A stretch of 64,000 nt of DNA from Pseudocalidococcus sp964653145 (GTDB taxonomy: Bacteria; Cyanobacteriota; Cyanobacteriia; Thermosynechococcales; Thermosynechococcaceae): assembly GCA_964653145.1 (NCBI GenBank), contig CAZZCG010000017.1:13525-77524 (forward strand), given 5' to 3'. Under the pieces are notes generated by a model. It was not told where the DNA came from, ran no database searches, and saw only the letters and a list, made by a program, of their open reading frames with translations. Both the position numbers and the translations under genes were made by a program. Position 1 is the stretch's first letter. Every line of letters starts with the position of its first letter. This document shows positions 1 through 9,068 of this stretch, piece by piece.

Positions 1-11
1 AAGTCAATGAA

Positions 12-437
12 TTATTCTGTCTGGCTGGGGTCTGGGGAGGCTGGGGCCTGGGATTGGGGATCCAGTTCATCCAGGGCTTGAATTAATAACCGCTGGGCCA
101 TCAAACTCCATCCGCGCTTCTGTACCTTAATGGCTATAAATCCACCAATGAATGTCGCCAACAGGTCTAGGGGTTGTTGCCATGAAATCCCCAGCAATAG
201 CCCCAGGCCAGCAATCCCCCAAAATGGAAGTGCAACCGTTTGCCGTTGATCCACCAACAGACGACTGAAAAAATCCGTGGGAAACTCAGCCATTAAATCT
301 GCTTTGATCTGCCGTTGTTGAGCCAAGGGCACTGAGAGGGCAATTTTCCGGCGGAGTTTTTCCAATTTGCGGGCATCGGTACTGTACTGAGTCAGTTCAT
401 CTTCTGCCATCATCATCAATCGTTCTTTTTCGGCCAT
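12..437 (-). CDS. conserved hypothetical membrane protein
   Basis: A 141-residue protein that I cannot assign to a named family. The first 45 residues are charged and probably helical (EKLRRKIALSVPLAQQRQIK). A hydrophobic region at about 70-105 (LPFWGIAGLGLLLGISW, then LLATFIGGFIAIKV) looks like two short membrane segments or a hairpin. The tail is acidic and Pro/Ser-rich. It starts at an ATG (complement of 435-437) and lies 67 bases downstream of psb28 on the same strand, so the two may be co-transcribed. A role next to the photosynthetic membrane would be guesswork. Confidence 0.75.
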   Translation of the reverse strand: MAEKERLMMMAEDELTQYSTDARKLEKLRRKIALSVPLAQQRQIKADLMAEFPTDFFSRLLVDQRQTVALPFWGIAGLGLLLGISWQQPLDLLATFIGGFIAIKVQKRGWSLMAQRLLIQALDELDPQSQAPASPDPSQTE

Positions 438-504
438 GATCTGAACCTACACAGGACGGAATTACGAATGCAGCTAGGATTTCGGTCAGACCCGGACTCA
501 ACCC

Positions 505-837
505 TCAGGACTGATTCAGGCCCAGGCCATGGGTAGCCGCATAGCGATCCATAAACCGAATAAATCGATCCCAGTCCGCTAAATTTCGGATTGTATAGGT
601 GGCTTCAATGGCGGTGACTTGACCATTGATAAACTTGGCGTTGACGTCGCGGGTCACAATTTCCCCTTCTTCATCCACCATGTACATGCCATTGATTTCG
701 AGGTTACCCTCCTGGACAATTTTAGGGTTATCAAAATAAAAATAAGCCCGCCCATTGGTACCATCTTTTGACCGAGTTAGGCGCACATCCGGCACAATTT
801 CTTCATTAACGCCGCGAATAAATTGAATTTCTGCCAT
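505..837 (-). CDS. psb28: photosystem II assembly protein Psb28
   Basis: A 110-residue protein whose whole length matches Psb28 (Psb28-1 type) by recognition: start MAEIQFIRGVNEEIVPDVRL, a central RAYFYFDNP stretch and the end RFIRFMDRYAATHGLGL. Psb28 is a small soluble protein bound on the cytoplasmic side of photosystem II assembly intermediates lacking the oxygen-evolving cluster, where it contacts the CP47/D1-D2 region during assembly and repair. Length is normal and the ATG start is unambiguous. It is followed on the same strand by a small membrane-protein gene. Confidence 0.95.
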   Translation of the reverse strand: MAEIQFIRGVNEEIVPDVRLTRSKDGTNGRAYFYFDNPKIVQEGNLEINGMYMVDEEGEIVTRDVNAKFINGQVTAIEATYTIRNLADWDRFIRFMDRYAATHGLGLNQS

Positions 838-901
838 GGGAATGCCAACAATTTTTTGTATCTCTTTAGAATACCTGGATTTGACAACCCATTCGTCCCA
901 G

Positions 902-1792
902 CTATTGGGGGAGCATGGGCAGGAAATAGGCCTCTAAATGGGCAATCACTGGGGCCGGCAATTCCAGGTGTGGCAGTACACCCGCGGTGGGAATCCCATA
1001 GAATCCCTGAATGGCCTGGGTATTGAGTTTGGCTAGACGGTGCCCAACTTCAAGTGCATTAAACCGTGACTTTTCCCCCCAAATTAGAACTGTGGGAACG
1101 GTCAATTGGGCCATGTAGCGGGACAAATCAAAGCACAAATCCCCCCGCAGAGATGCCAGGGCCGCGTATTCCGCACCGGGTTGTTGGGCCGACTCCAGGT
1201 AGGCGTTGACAATGGCTGGGGTCAGTCGTTCCGGTTGGGCATAGATGAACTGCGTTAAAAAGTTTCGCACCGCTATGGCATTCCCAGCCCCAAGGGTATA
1301 AATCACTTGATCCAGGCCTGGAGTTCCCGCCAACTGTGCCGCCACGCCTTGACCATAGTCATTACCAAAGTCACTAAAGCCCGTGGGGCCGACTAAACAT
1401 AATCCGGAAAAAAGTTCAGGGGTTTGAATGGCTAACCGAATTACCAGGCCGGCGGTTAAGGATGAGGCAATCACGGCCACCGGAGCCCCAATGGTTTCAA
1501 TCAAGCGGGTGATCATTTGCCAATAGTCCGGGGCCTGGTAGTCACGGGCCGGATGTGCCGATGCCCCCCAACCAATTAAATCGGGAACATAGATGGGATA
1601 GCGTCCTGCAAAGGCTGGATAAACTTGGGCCCACTCGGCTTGGGAGGAACCACCCCCTAAACTATGGAGAAACAGTAACGGCGAGGATGATTGTGGTTGC
1701 CCCCAAAGGTCGGGATCAGGGGTGTAGTAGATCAGTTCGCCCAAGGGGGTGCTCAGGGCCTGGGGTTGGAAGCCATAGGGAAGGGCAGTCAT
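902..1792 (-). CDS. alpha/beta hydrolase
   Basis: A 296-residue alpha/beta-hydrolase-fold protein. The oxyanion-side motif LFLHSLGGGSS, the strand/turn VPDLIGWGAS and a nucleophile elbow around ASSLTAG (the second Ser in the G-x-S-x-G position, with Ala and Thr replacing the glycines) are in order. A late Asp/His pair is suggested by VLPHLELPAP. I start at ATG 1792 (MTALPYGF); an upstream TTG at 1816 would add eight residues. This family is common in cyanobacteria and is often called a haloalkane-dehalogenase or esterase-like hydrolase; the substrate cannot be told. It lies 43 bases downstream of the HtrA gene on the same strand. Confidence 0.8.
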   Translation of the reverse strand: MTALPYGFQPQALSTPLGELIYYTPDPDLWGQPQSSSPLLFLHSLGGGSSQAEWAQVYPAFAGRYPIYVPDLIGWGASAHPARDYQAPDYWQMITRLIETIGAPVAVIASSLTAGLVIRLAIQTPELFSGLCLVGPTGFSDFGNDYGQGVAAQLAGTPGLDQVIYTLGAGNAIAVRNFLTQFIYAQPERLTPAIVNAYLESAQQPGAEYAALASLRGDLCFDLSRYMAQLTVPTVLIWGEKSRFNALEVGHRLAKLNTQAIQGFYGIPTAGVLPHLELPAPVIAHLEAYFLPMLPQ

Positions 1793-1835
1793 GGGCGTAA
1801 ACTCGCAGGTGGGCAAAGGGCTGTAACAGGTTGAT

Positions 1836-2984
1836 TTAGTTGGGGACTAAGGTTTCCGGGGTAATGGCAATGGTCAGGGTTTGTCGTTGGCGTTGAAGTT
1901 CTAGGGTGACTTGACCATTATTGGGAGTTGCTTCCACCTGTTCCTGGATTTGTCGGGCTGTGGGCGTGGCCTGGTTATTCACTTTGGCGATCCAATCTCC
2001 GGGTTGAACACCAGCCCGGGCTGCGGGGGAATCATCCAAAACCGCCACCACCACCACTCCCTGATCCTGGGTTAATTGCCAACTGGGATTTTCTGCATTC
2101 ATGGCCTGGCGCAAACTGGGATTGAGGTTCAACATCCGAATTCCGAGAAACAAATGCTGGGCCTGGCCCGTGGCGATGATTTGTTCAGCAATCCGTTTGG
2201 CAGTGTTAATGGGAATGGCAAACCCCAGGCCCTGGGCCCCTTGAATAATCGCCGTATTCACCCCAACCACATCGCCCGTTTCGTTCAGCAGGGGGCCGCC
2301 GGAGTTACCGGGATTAATGGCCGCATCAGTTTGGATGTAACTGACCCGTTGATCCGCAGCCCCAATTTGATCGCTGGAGCGGCCGGTCGCGCTGACAATG
2401 CCCGCAGTGACTGTGTTACTCAACCCCAAGGGATTACCAATGGCAATGGCCCATTCCCCAACAACCAACTCATCGGAGTTTCCTAAATTGACAGTGGGCA
2501 AGTCCGTAGCTTCAATTTGAATCACCGCAATGTCAGTCAGCGCATCACTCCCCAAAACCTTGCCGGGAAATTGCCGCCCATCCGTGAGGGTCACAGTCAC
2601 CGCCGTACTTTCCGCCACCACATGGGCATTGGTGAGGATTTTGCCATCGGCACTGAGGATAAAACCAGAACCTTTTCCTTGGGCAACATTTGGGGTCTGG
2701 GCCTGGGGGGAAAGGAGACCCTGATCAGCACGGGGGCGGGTTGTATCAATGCTGACAATGGCTGGCCCCACCCGATCCACCACCGCAGAAATAAAGTTAG
2801 CTGGGGTAGTAGTGGTTGATTGCTCGACTCCAGGTAAGGTCAGTCCCGAGGATTCATTCTCAGGGGGAGATAAAGACATACGACACGCCCCCAGGCCCCA
2901 AACCAGGCCCCAACCCGCCAAGGCCAGCACCCCAGACGTATACCTGTTCAACGACCGTCCCCTAACTGATCCTGATTTATCCAT
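1836..2984 (-). CDS. HtrA/Deg-family serine protease, lipoprotein
   Basis: A 382-residue trypsin-like protease with one C-terminal PDZ domain, the architecture of cyanobacterial HhoA/HhoB/HtrA. The catalytic triad is visible as His121 (TNAHVV), Asp151 (DIAV) and Ser228 (NPGNSGGPLL). The PDZ domain spans about 275-375 (GVVVVAVLDDSPAARAGVQ, PGDWI). The N-terminus has a hydrophobic segment ending in LGAC (31-34), a good lipobox, so the mature protein is probably anchored to a membrane on its outer face. The family degrades or refolds damaged extracytoplasmic and thylakoid-lumen proteins. Which of the three cyanobacterial paralogues this is cannot be decided by eye. Confidence 0.92.
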   Translation of the reverse strand: MDKSGSVRGRSLNRYTSGVLALAGWGLVWGLGACRMSLSPPENESSGLTLPGVEQSTTTTPANFISAVVDRVGPAIVSIDTTRPRADQGLLSPQAQTPNVAQGKGSGFILSADGKILTNAHVVAESTAVTVTLTDGRQFPGKVLGSDALTDIAVIQIEATDLPTVNLGNSDELVVGEWAIAIGNPLGLSNTVTAGIVSATGRSSDQIGAADQRVSYIQTDAAINPGNSGGPLLNETGDVVGVNTAIIQGAQGLGFAIPINTAKRIAEQIIATGQAQHLFLGIRMLNLNPSLRQAMNAENPSWQLTQDQGVVVVAVLDDSPAARAGVQPGDWIAKVNNQATPTARQIQEQVEATPNNGQVTLELQRQRQTLTIAITPETLVPN

Positions 2985-3078
2985 AATTCCCTGGGCACAA
3001 CTGTCCTCTTGTTTCCATGCTAGCCCCCATCCCAGGCCCCCGGTAAATGCCCAAACTCAACAGACTTTAGATTTAAAA

Positions 3079-3627
3079 CTATGATTTAGCCCCTGGCGAT
3101 AGGGCAGGAGACGCCAAGGCTGGCCAGAGGTAGAGAATTCCTGAAACCCAGGTTAAAACAATCGCCAGGCCATACAAACTTCCACTGATCCACGGCCAAA
3201 TGGGCAACACACTCGTTAAGGGCATCAGCAGGGCCGCCACCGCCAGGATTTGAGTCACCGTTTTGAGTTTCCCCCAAAGATTTGCCCCCGATACCGTAGC
3301 TTGATTGACCCGCCAGCCCGCAATTCCCAACTCCCGCAACAAAATTAAAAATACCGACCAGGCCGGGATCTCTTGCAACTGCACTAGGGCCAAAAGCGGG
3401 GCCAGAATCAGTAACTTATCCACCAAGGGATCGAGAATTTTACCCAGATCACTGACTTGGTTAAACCGCCGGGCCACATAGCCGTCCAGCCAATCCGTCA
3501 GCGCCGCCAGCAAAAACAGCCCCAAACAGCCCCACCGACTGCCGGAACTGGCATCCACCGCCAACCAGACAATCATCACTGGAGCCAGAAACAGACGACT
3601 GAGGGTAATCCAATTGGCCAAAGTCAC
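3079..3627 (-). CDS. pgsA: CDP-diacylglycerol--glycerol-3-phosphate 3-phosphatidyltransferase
   Basis: A membrane CDP-alcohol phosphatidyltransferase of about 182 residues. It makes phosphatidylglycerol phosphate, the precursor of phosphatidylglycerol, the only phospholipid of cyanobacterial thylakoids. The family signature D-x2-D-G-x2-A-R-x8-G-x3-D-x3-D is complete (DWLDGYVARR, then SDLGKILDPLVDK). The N-terminal NWITLSRL is typical. Several hydrophobic helices follow. No ATG is available: GTG 3627 puts the start nine bases before the codons for LANWITLSRL, and TTG 3633 would add two residues. Confidence 0.9.
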   Translation of the reverse strand: MTLANWITLSRLFLAPVMIVWLAVDASSGSRWGCLGLFLLAALTDWLDGYVARRFNQVSDLGKILDPLVDKLLILAPLLALVQLQEIPAWSVFLILLRELGIAGWRVNQATVSGANLWGKLKTVTQILAVAALLMPLTSVLPIWPWISGSLYGLAIVLTWVSGILYLWPALASPALSPGAKS

Positions 3628-3691
3628 GCACAAAAACCCGCAACAGCAAAAACCGTAGGCCCGGAATTAGTCTAGCGGATGATGTTCAGCC

Positions 3692-4609
3692 TTAGGGGTG
3701 AATTTTGATCAGGTCTTTGAGGCTGTGATCTGAATTGAGGATAACCAGCCAATCGGCTTTAGGGTGTTGTGCCATCGGTTTGATGAATAGTTCTGGATGT
3801 AGCGATTGCCAGAAATACTGAACAAATCGGGTCAGTTCGACATCACTCATTCCCGATTTTCCTTGGGCTTTCATCTTTTGTTCAGCTTCCCATCGCCAGT
3901 GTTGACTCCAGCGATAGTCCAGTGGTTGCAGGATTGTGAGGCTGTCTAACTCGGCCCAGAGCGGTTGATAAGCTTGCAGATCCCCATTAATCTGGCGAGC
4001 ATAGTCTAGATCAAGGTCTCTCTGCATCGAGATCGGTAAATGGGTAAATGTCTCCGGCTCTATGGGCTCAACCCCAACAAACCACCCCTCAAACAGGACA
4101 ATATCCACCTGAGCCACCCACTCCGGTTCCCCTTGACATCCCTGTCCCTGGGCGGCTGACTTATCAAACCGGGGAATTAGGACTGGGCCTATCGCTTGTT
4201 TGATGTCCTCGAGCAGACGCATTCCCCGAGTCAGATCATGGGTTAATGGGGCGCCGCGATAATGATGCCGTGGATCGGAGGGGGGAAATTTAGCCTGTCG
4301 CTCCCCCGGATTGAGGTATAAATCATCGAGGGATAAACTGACCACCGAGTAACCCAGGCCCCGCAAAATTAGGCTCAAAATGGCGGTTAACGTGGTTTTA
4401 CCGGTTCCTTGACTCCCCAAAATCCCTTGAATCCAGGGGGCAGCAGCTTGGGAATGGTTTTGGGCTAATCGTAAACTAAGGGGTAACCAGAGTTCTCGAA
4501 ATAGAGTTAGGTTTTCCTGGGACTGATGTAATCCTTGGCGATGGCAAAGATGTTGGACGCGGGCAAGGAGCTGCCTGAGGAGTGACCATGACGAGTCTGG
4601 TGGAATCAT
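3692..4609 (-). CDS. glyK: D-glycerate 3-kinase
   Basis: A 305-residue P-loop kinase. The Walker A motif GSQGTGKTT sits near residue 67; SLDDLYLNPGER, PRFDKSAAQG and VLFEGWFVG follow, as in the plant-type glycerate kinase family related to uridine kinase and phosphoribulokinase. It phosphorylates glycerate to 3-phosphoglycerate, the last step of the photorespiratory glycolate pathway, returning carbon to the Calvin cycle. It is transcribed divergently from menE with only 23 bases between the two starts, so their promoters must overlap the coding ends. Confidence 0.88.
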   Translation of the reverse strand: MIPPDSSWSLLRQLLARVQHLCHRQGLHQSQENLTLFRELWLPLSLRLAQNHSQAAAPWIQGILGSQGTGKTTLTAILSLILRGLGYSVVSLSLDDLYLNPGERQAKFPPSDPRHHYRGAPLTHDLTRGMRLLEDIKQAIGPVLIPRFDKSAAQGQGCQGEPEWVAQVDIVLFEGWFVGVEPIEPETFTHLPISMQRDLDLDYARQINGDLQAYQPLWAELDSLTILQPLDYRWSQHWRWEAEQKMKAQGKSGMSDVELTRFVQYFWQSLHPELFIKPMAQHPKADWLVILNSDHSLKDLIKIHP

Positions 4610-4632
4610 GGTGGCTAAGTCATTGGGGTTAA

Positions 4633-5967
4633 GTGATCGTGCTTGAGTTCGATGCGCTGAAAATCAATTGGATTGGTGCGGATGGAAGTGCCACGAATCT
4701 GGAGGCTAGTTTACGGCAAAAGATTCACGCCCGTTTACGGGAATTAGAGCAACAACCTGAGTTACCGATTCTCCTAGTTGCCCAGGATCCGGTTTATTTT
4801 TTAAGTTGCTTTTTTGCCGCGTGGTTCTGCCAACGCCCTATTTTTATTGCTAACCCGGCCTGGAAACGCCAGGAATGGCTCCGGGTAAGTTCAGTTGTAC
4901 CGCCGGGATTGCTTTGGTCTGAACACCCCTTGGAACTTAAAAATTTTCACGGTGTTAACACAACGATTCCCGGCCAAATCCTGATTCCCACTGGCGGCTC
5001 AAGTGGTCAGATTCGCTTTGCCATTCACACCCCATCCACGGTTCAAGCTGCGATTCAAAGTTTCCAAATCGCCTCTGGGCTCACCACAATTCACTCCCTC
5101 AGTGGCTTACCGTTACACCACGTCAGTGGCCTCATGCCCATCCTCCGCAGCGTTTTGACGGGAGGGACGGTCACACTCCTCCAGGCCTGGCGAGGGGTAG
5201 CTAACCTCAACATTTCCACAGTGCAGGGGCGAGTTTTATCCCTAGTTCCCACCCAATTACACCAGTTGTTAGAGTCCCCATCAGCCGTTCAGGTTTTGCA
5301 GGCCTGTCAATTGATCCTGGTGGGGGGCAGTCCCAGTTGGTCAACCCTTTTATCCCAGGCCAGAAGTGGGCAACTCCCCCTATCCCCCTGCTATGGCATG
5401 ACCGAAACCTTGGGACTGATTGCCTGGATTGCCCCGGAGAATTTCTTAGGGGGTGAGTCGGTGGCCTATGAGCCATTACCCAATGTCACGATCACCATTC
5501 TCAATCCCGACACCACTGGCATTGGTCAACTCCAAATTCAAACCCCCGCCCTCAACCACGGCTACTATCCAGTACTATTCCCACACCCCAGATTACTTAC
5601 CCATGATCTAGGAACACTCAACCGCTCCGGGCAATTGGAAATAAAAGGGCGGCAACCACGAATGATCATCACCGGGGGCGAAAACGTTTTGGCGGAGGAG
5701 GTGGAAGCTGCAATTCGTAACACGGGCCTGGTGCGGGATGTCCATGTCTTGGGGGTGGTGGATCCAGTTTGGGGGCAAGTTGTCAAAGCCATCTATGCGC
5801 CAACGGGGTCTGGGGTAACTACCGCCCTGATTGAGCAGGCCTTACTGGGACAACTCAGCCGCTATAAACACCCCAAACAATGGCAAGCTGTGGAAGAACT
5901 CCCGCGTACCCCCCAGGGCAAACTGATTTATGGCACCTTCCGTAATCTTGACTCCGGAACATCCTGA
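4633..5967 (+). CDS. menE: 2-succinylbenzoate--CoA ligase (MenE)
   Basis: A 444-residue ANL-superfamily acyl-CoA synthetase. The AMP-binding P-loop is seen at about 116-124 (IPTGGSSGQ), the adenine-binding CYGMTET at about 254, and the C-terminal hinge GENVLAEEVEAAI plus the lysine region RTPQGKLIY. It is shorter than most ANL enzymes, which fits MenE. In cyanobacteria it serves phylloquinone synthesis, activating o-succinylbenzoate for the MenB step; phylloquinone is the A1 electron carrier of photosystem I. The start is GTG at 4633. The end overlaps the next gene by 38 bases. Confidence 0.85.
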   Translation: MIVLEFDALKINWIGADGSATNLEASLRQKIHARLRELEQQPELPILLVAQDPVYFLSCFFAAWFCQRPIFIANPAWKRQEWLRVSSVVPPGLLWSEHPLELKNFHGVNTTIPGQILIPTGGSSGQIRFAIHTPSTVQAAIQSFQIASGLTTIHSLSGLPLHHVSGLMPILRSVLTGGTVTLLQAWRGVANLNISTVQGRVLSLVPTQLHQLLESPSAVQVLQACQLILVGGSPSWSTLLSQARSGQLPLSPCYGMTETLGLIAWIAPENFLGGESVAYEPLPNVTITILNPDTTGIGQLQIQTPALNHGYYPVLFPHPRLLTHDLGTLNRSGQLEIKGRQPRMIITGGENVLAEEVEAAIRNTGLVRDVHVLGVVDPVWGQVVKAIYAPTGSGVTTALIEQALLGQLSRYKHPKQWQAVEELPRTPQGKLIYGTFRNLDSGTS

Positions 5968-6793
5968 TTTTTGGTCAAAGGTGGTGGAATTTTGCCAGGC
6001 CCTGACGGCTGATGTGGGGTTAAAGTTAATGACTCAGTTTACTCAGACCCAGGCGGAACAAAAATCCGATGGCAGTCTTGTCACCACTGGGGATCGTTGG
6101 GCAGACCAAACCATCAGCGAAGCGATTCAAACCACATTTCCCAGCCATGGTGTTCTCAGTGAAGAGGGGAATCATTATTTTCCGGAGACAGACTGGGCCT
6201 GGATTATTGATCCCATTGATGGAACAACAAATTTTGCCCACGGGTTACCGATTTGGTGTGTGGCCTTGGCCCTGTGCCACCGAGGGAATCCTGTTTTTGG
6301 TTATGTAGCCGTGCCCCCCTTACAGCAGGCCTTCCATGGCTTTTACCAGGCCCCGCACCACCCAAACGCCGCCTATTTAAATGATCAAATCATCCAGACC
6401 CAACCTACACAGCCAGGCCCCCAGGAGTTTTTCAGTCTTTGCGCCCGGAGTACCGCTGTGATCAGTCAAAGTAATGTAGCAAAGGTCGGACCACTGCCCG
6501 CGAAAATCCGAATGTTAGGTTCAGCCAGTTATAACTTCCTCACGGTGGCCGCTGGCTATACCCTCGGGGCTGTGGAAAAAACGCCGCAAATTTGGGATAT
6601 TGCCCCGGCCTGGCCCATCGTGAAAGCAGCGGGGGGTGAGATTTTGTTTTTGGATGATGCGGCAGTTTTTCCCCTAAGGGCCAATCAATCCCTCAGTCAA
6701 TCCCCCCATACAACTCTGATGGCGGCCAATTTGGAAATCGCCCATATTTTTCTGCCCTGGCTAGAGTGTTTAATCAGACCCCAATCCCCTTGA
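5930..6793 (+). CDS. inositol monophosphatase family protein
   Basis: A 287-residue Mg-dependent sugar phosphatase-fold protein. Metal ligands are in place: Glu78/Glu79 (LSEEG), the signature DPIDGTTNF (94-102) and the late WDIAPAWPIVKAAGG. Members hydrolyse inositol-1-phosphate, fructose-1,6-bisphosphate, histidinol phosphate or adenosine 3'-phosphate 5'-phosphosulfate; the substrate cannot be told from sequence alone. Translation from ATG 5930 overlaps menE by 38 bases, which suggests coupled expression, although no functional link to menaquinone-type synthesis is known to me. Confidence 0.85.
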   Translation: MAPSVILTPEHPDFWSKVVEFCQALTADVGLKLMTQFTQTQAEQKSDGSLVTTGDRWADQTISEAIQTTFPSHGVLSEEGNHYFPETDWAWIIDPIDGTTNFAHGLPIWCVALALCHRGNPVFGYVAVPPLQQAFHGFYQAPHHPNAAYLNDQIIQTQPTQPGPQEFFSLCARSTAVISQSNVAKVGPLPAKIRMLGSASYNFLTVAAGYTLGAVEKTPQIWDIAPAWPIVKAAGGEILFLDDAAVFPLRANQSLSQSPHTTLMAANLEIAHIFLPWLECLIRPQSP

Positions 6794-6922
6794 GACCCAA
6801 AACAATGCATTCCCACGACAACAAAACGATTAAGTTAAAGCCGTTACAGGAAACTTTATCTTTGCAACAACCTAGCAACACTCTAAATTGACATTAAGAA
6901 CGGGATTCAGGGAGTCCAGGTC

Positions 6923-8314
6923 ATGGGGTTACTGTCACGGCGGAGGGTGCTCAAGCAAACGGGCCTGGGGGCCATGGGCCTGGGTTTATCACTGTTTGGC
7001 TGCCATCGCGATAGTCCGGCCAACCCCAGTCCTGAAACCTCAGCGGATGTGATTGTGATCGGGGCGGGCATTGCTGGCTTGGCGGCGGCTCAGGATTTAC
7101 AAGCCCAGGGCTTTCGGGTCTTAGTCCTTGAGGGGCGGGATCGCATTGGTGGACGCATTTGGACAGAACGGAGTTTGGGGGTGCCTATGGATATGGGGGC
7201 ATCTTGGATTCACGGGCCCGATGGCGACAATCCGATCACAGCCATTGCCCGGGCAGCGGGGGCCAAACTGTTTGTCACAGATGATGATAGCGTCGAGCTT
7301 TATGACACAGCGGGGGAAGCAATTTCCGAGGCGGATTTTGATGCGGGGGAAGTGGCCTATGAGGACTTACTGAAGCGCATTGAGGCCTTTGCGGAAAATC
7401 AATCCCGAGATTTGAGTGTGGCCAGTGCCATTCAGCGGGTGGCTCCCCAGGCCTTGCAAAACCCCCTATTGCGCTATCAACTCACCGCCTACATGGAGTT
7501 TGATGCGGGTGGCCCGATTGAAGAGCTCTCAGCTTGGTACTGGAATCACGATCGGGTCTATCCCGGCCTGGATGTGTTGTTTCCCGATGGCTATGACAGT
7601 GTCCCCAAAGCCTTAGGGAGGAATCTTTCCATCGCCCTGAATCAAAACGTTTTAGCGGTTTCCCTGGATACTGATGGCGTCACCGTCAAAACCCAAACCG
7701 GCGAATTCCAGGCCCAAGTTGCAGTTGTTACCCTGCCCCTAGGGGTACTGCAGACCGGCACCGTCCAGTTTGAACCCGGTTTACCCGCAGAGATGCAACT
7801 GGCCATGGGACGACTCAAAATGGGGACGATCAACAAAGTGGCCCTAGCCTACCCACAGGCTTTTTGGGATGAGGAACTGCAATATTTTGGCTACACCGAT
7901 CCGGAAAAAGGCCGCTATAGCTATTTTATCAATGCCCGCACCTTCAGCCCCGCAAACGCCTTGATGACCTTTGGATTTGGTAACTATGGCTTGACCCTTG
8001 AAGGGCAGACCGATACAGCCATTGTGGGCAATATTCAAAACACCCTAAAAACCATCTTTGGTAGTTCGATTCCTGAACCCGAGGGTATCCTGGTCTCCCG
8101 TTGGACTGCCGATCCCTGGGCAAAGGGGGCCTATTCCTATGCGGCGGTAGGCTCAACTCCAGCAGATTTTGATACCTTGGGTCAAACGGTTGCCAATCGA
8201 CTCTTTTTTGCTGGGGAGCATACGATTTCAGACTATCGTGGCACTGTCCACGGGGCCTACATTTCCGGAATTCGAGCCGCAAACCAGGCCACGGGACAAC
8301 TCCAACGGGGGTAA
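6923..8314 (+). CDS. flavin-containing amine oxidase, exported
   Basis: A 463-residue FAD-dependent amine oxidase. The dinucleotide-binding motif VIVIGAGIAGLAAAQDL begins near residue 44, followed by the second family motif GRDRIGGRIWTE and, at the C-terminus, the FAD motif FFAGEHTISDYRGTVHGAY. The N-terminus has twin arginines (SRRRVLKQTGLGAMGLGLSL) ending in FGC, so it is probably Tat-exported and perhaps lipid-anchored. Relatives oxidise polyamines, monoamines or L-amino acids; the closest resemblance is to polyamine-oxidase-like and plant histone-demethylase-like proteins. A tatA gene lies in the same window at 17905. Confidence 0.88.
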   Translation: MGLLSRRRVLKQTGLGAMGLGLSLFGCHRDSPANPSPETSADVIVIGAGIAGLAAAQDLQAQGFRVLVLEGRDRIGGRIWTERSLGVPMDMGASWIHGPDGDNPITAIARAAGAKLFVTDDDSVELYDTAGEAISEADFDAGEVAYEDLLKRIEAFAENQSRDLSVASAIQRVAPQALQNPLLRYQLTAYMEFDAGGPIEELSAWYWNHDRVYPGLDVLFPDGYDSVPKALGRNLSIALNQNVLAVSLDTDGVTVKTQTGEFQAQVAVVTLPLGVLQTGTVQFEPGLPAEMQLAMGRLKMGTINKVALAYPQAFWDEELQYFGYTDPEKGRYSYFINARTFSPANALMTFGFGNYGLTLEGQTDTAIVGNIQNTLKTIFGSSIPEPEGILVSRWTADPWAKGAYSYAAVGSTPADFDTLGQTVANRLFFAGEHTISDYRGTVHGAYISGIRAANQATGQLQRG

Positions 8315-8341
8315 AAATCAGTTCAGGAAAACAGTGAGGGC

Positions 8342-8680
8342 TTAACTTTCTAAGGAAGCTGAAGTTGCCGTTGGTAATAACCGTTGTTCTTCAAGGGCAG
8401 CTTTGTAGCGTTCCAAATCTTCTTCTAAGTTGGCAATTTGCTCTTCCCGCTCACCCATTTCTCGCCGGACTGTGATGATCCGCTGTACCTGTGTCCAGAC
8501 GCTAAAGACCCAGGCCATGACCGCCCCAAAACCGATCGCCACAATTAACTCAATGCATAAAGGCGCTTGAACTGTCACCCCATGAATGATTTTAATTGGC
8601 ACCGATTCAGTGTTTTCAATACTAAACAAAACCAAGGCCAAAACAATGACAAAAATTATGAAGAAGTTAACTTGGCGCAT
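8342..8680 (-). CDS. LapA/DUF1049-type membrane protein
   Basis: A 112-residue protein with two N-terminal hydrophobic segments, about 5-22 (FFIIFVIVLALVLFSIEN) and 42-62, followed by a charged coiled coil (MGEREEQIANLEEDLERYK). This is the architecture of the LapA domain (DUF1049), which in Escherichia coli helps regulate lipopolysaccharide synthesis. The NTESVPIKI segment between the helices is typical of the family. The cyanobacterial role is unknown. It converges with the amine oxidase gene, 27 bases away. Confidence 0.8.
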   Translation of the reverse strand: MRQVNFFIIFVIVLALVLFSIENTESVPIKIIHGVTVQAPLCIELIVAIGFGAVMAWVFSVWTQVQRIITVRREMGEREEQIANLEEDLERYKAALEEQRLLPTATSASLES

Positions 8681-8830
8681 GGGTCTGGGTTCCTCCTAGT
8701 TCTTGCCCCCTCTAATCTACACTACTTAGTCCCGCTTGCCGCAGCTTAGTCTAGGAAAAGTTTTGGCTCTAATTTCCATACTAAGTTTTGAGTTAAATGA
8801 TCATTCTGGGCTAGATATAAAACCCACTTA

Positions 8831-8874
8831 AAACAAAACCCTAAATAACCGAAATAAAGACGGCAACTTAGGGT
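8831..8874 (-). terminator. candidate intrinsic terminator of psaL-psaI
   Basis: Read on the minus strand, ACCCTAA and TTAGGGT form a 7-bp stem (8868-8874 with 8838-8844) with an inner CCG/CGG stem, then TTTGTTTT. It lies about 45 bases past the psaI stop codon, the right place to end the psaLI transcript. The inner loop is imperfect. Confidence 0.5.
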
Positions 8875-8916
8875 CAAATTGATTTTTTAACTGAAATAAA
8901 CTAACAGCTGACTAAC

Positions 8917-9033
8917 CTAGGCATCCTGCTCAATATAGAGAAACAGCAAACCCATCACTACCACTGGCATTAACCAGCAGACAACAGGAATGAAAATCCA
9001 AGGTAAAAACGAAGCTGCGTAAGCACCACTCAT
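8917..9033 (-). CDS. psaI: photosystem I subunit VIII (PsaI)
   Basis: A 38-residue single-span membrane protein recognised almost whole: MSGAYAASFLPWIFIPVVCW, then a hydrophobic helix and the end FLYIEQDA. PsaI sits beside PsaL and PsaM at the photosystem I trimer interface and helps hold PsaL. The ATG (complement of 9031-9033) is preceded by a purine-rich ribosome site (GAGAGGAG). It is 35 bases downstream of psaL, so psaL-psaI is an operon, as in other cyanobacteria. Confidence 0.95.
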   Translation of the reverse strand: MSGAYAASFLPWIFIPVVCWLMPVVVMGLLFLYIEQDA

Positions 9034-9068
9034 TGGGGTTCTCCTCTCTTGGGTACAACAGTGAGCAA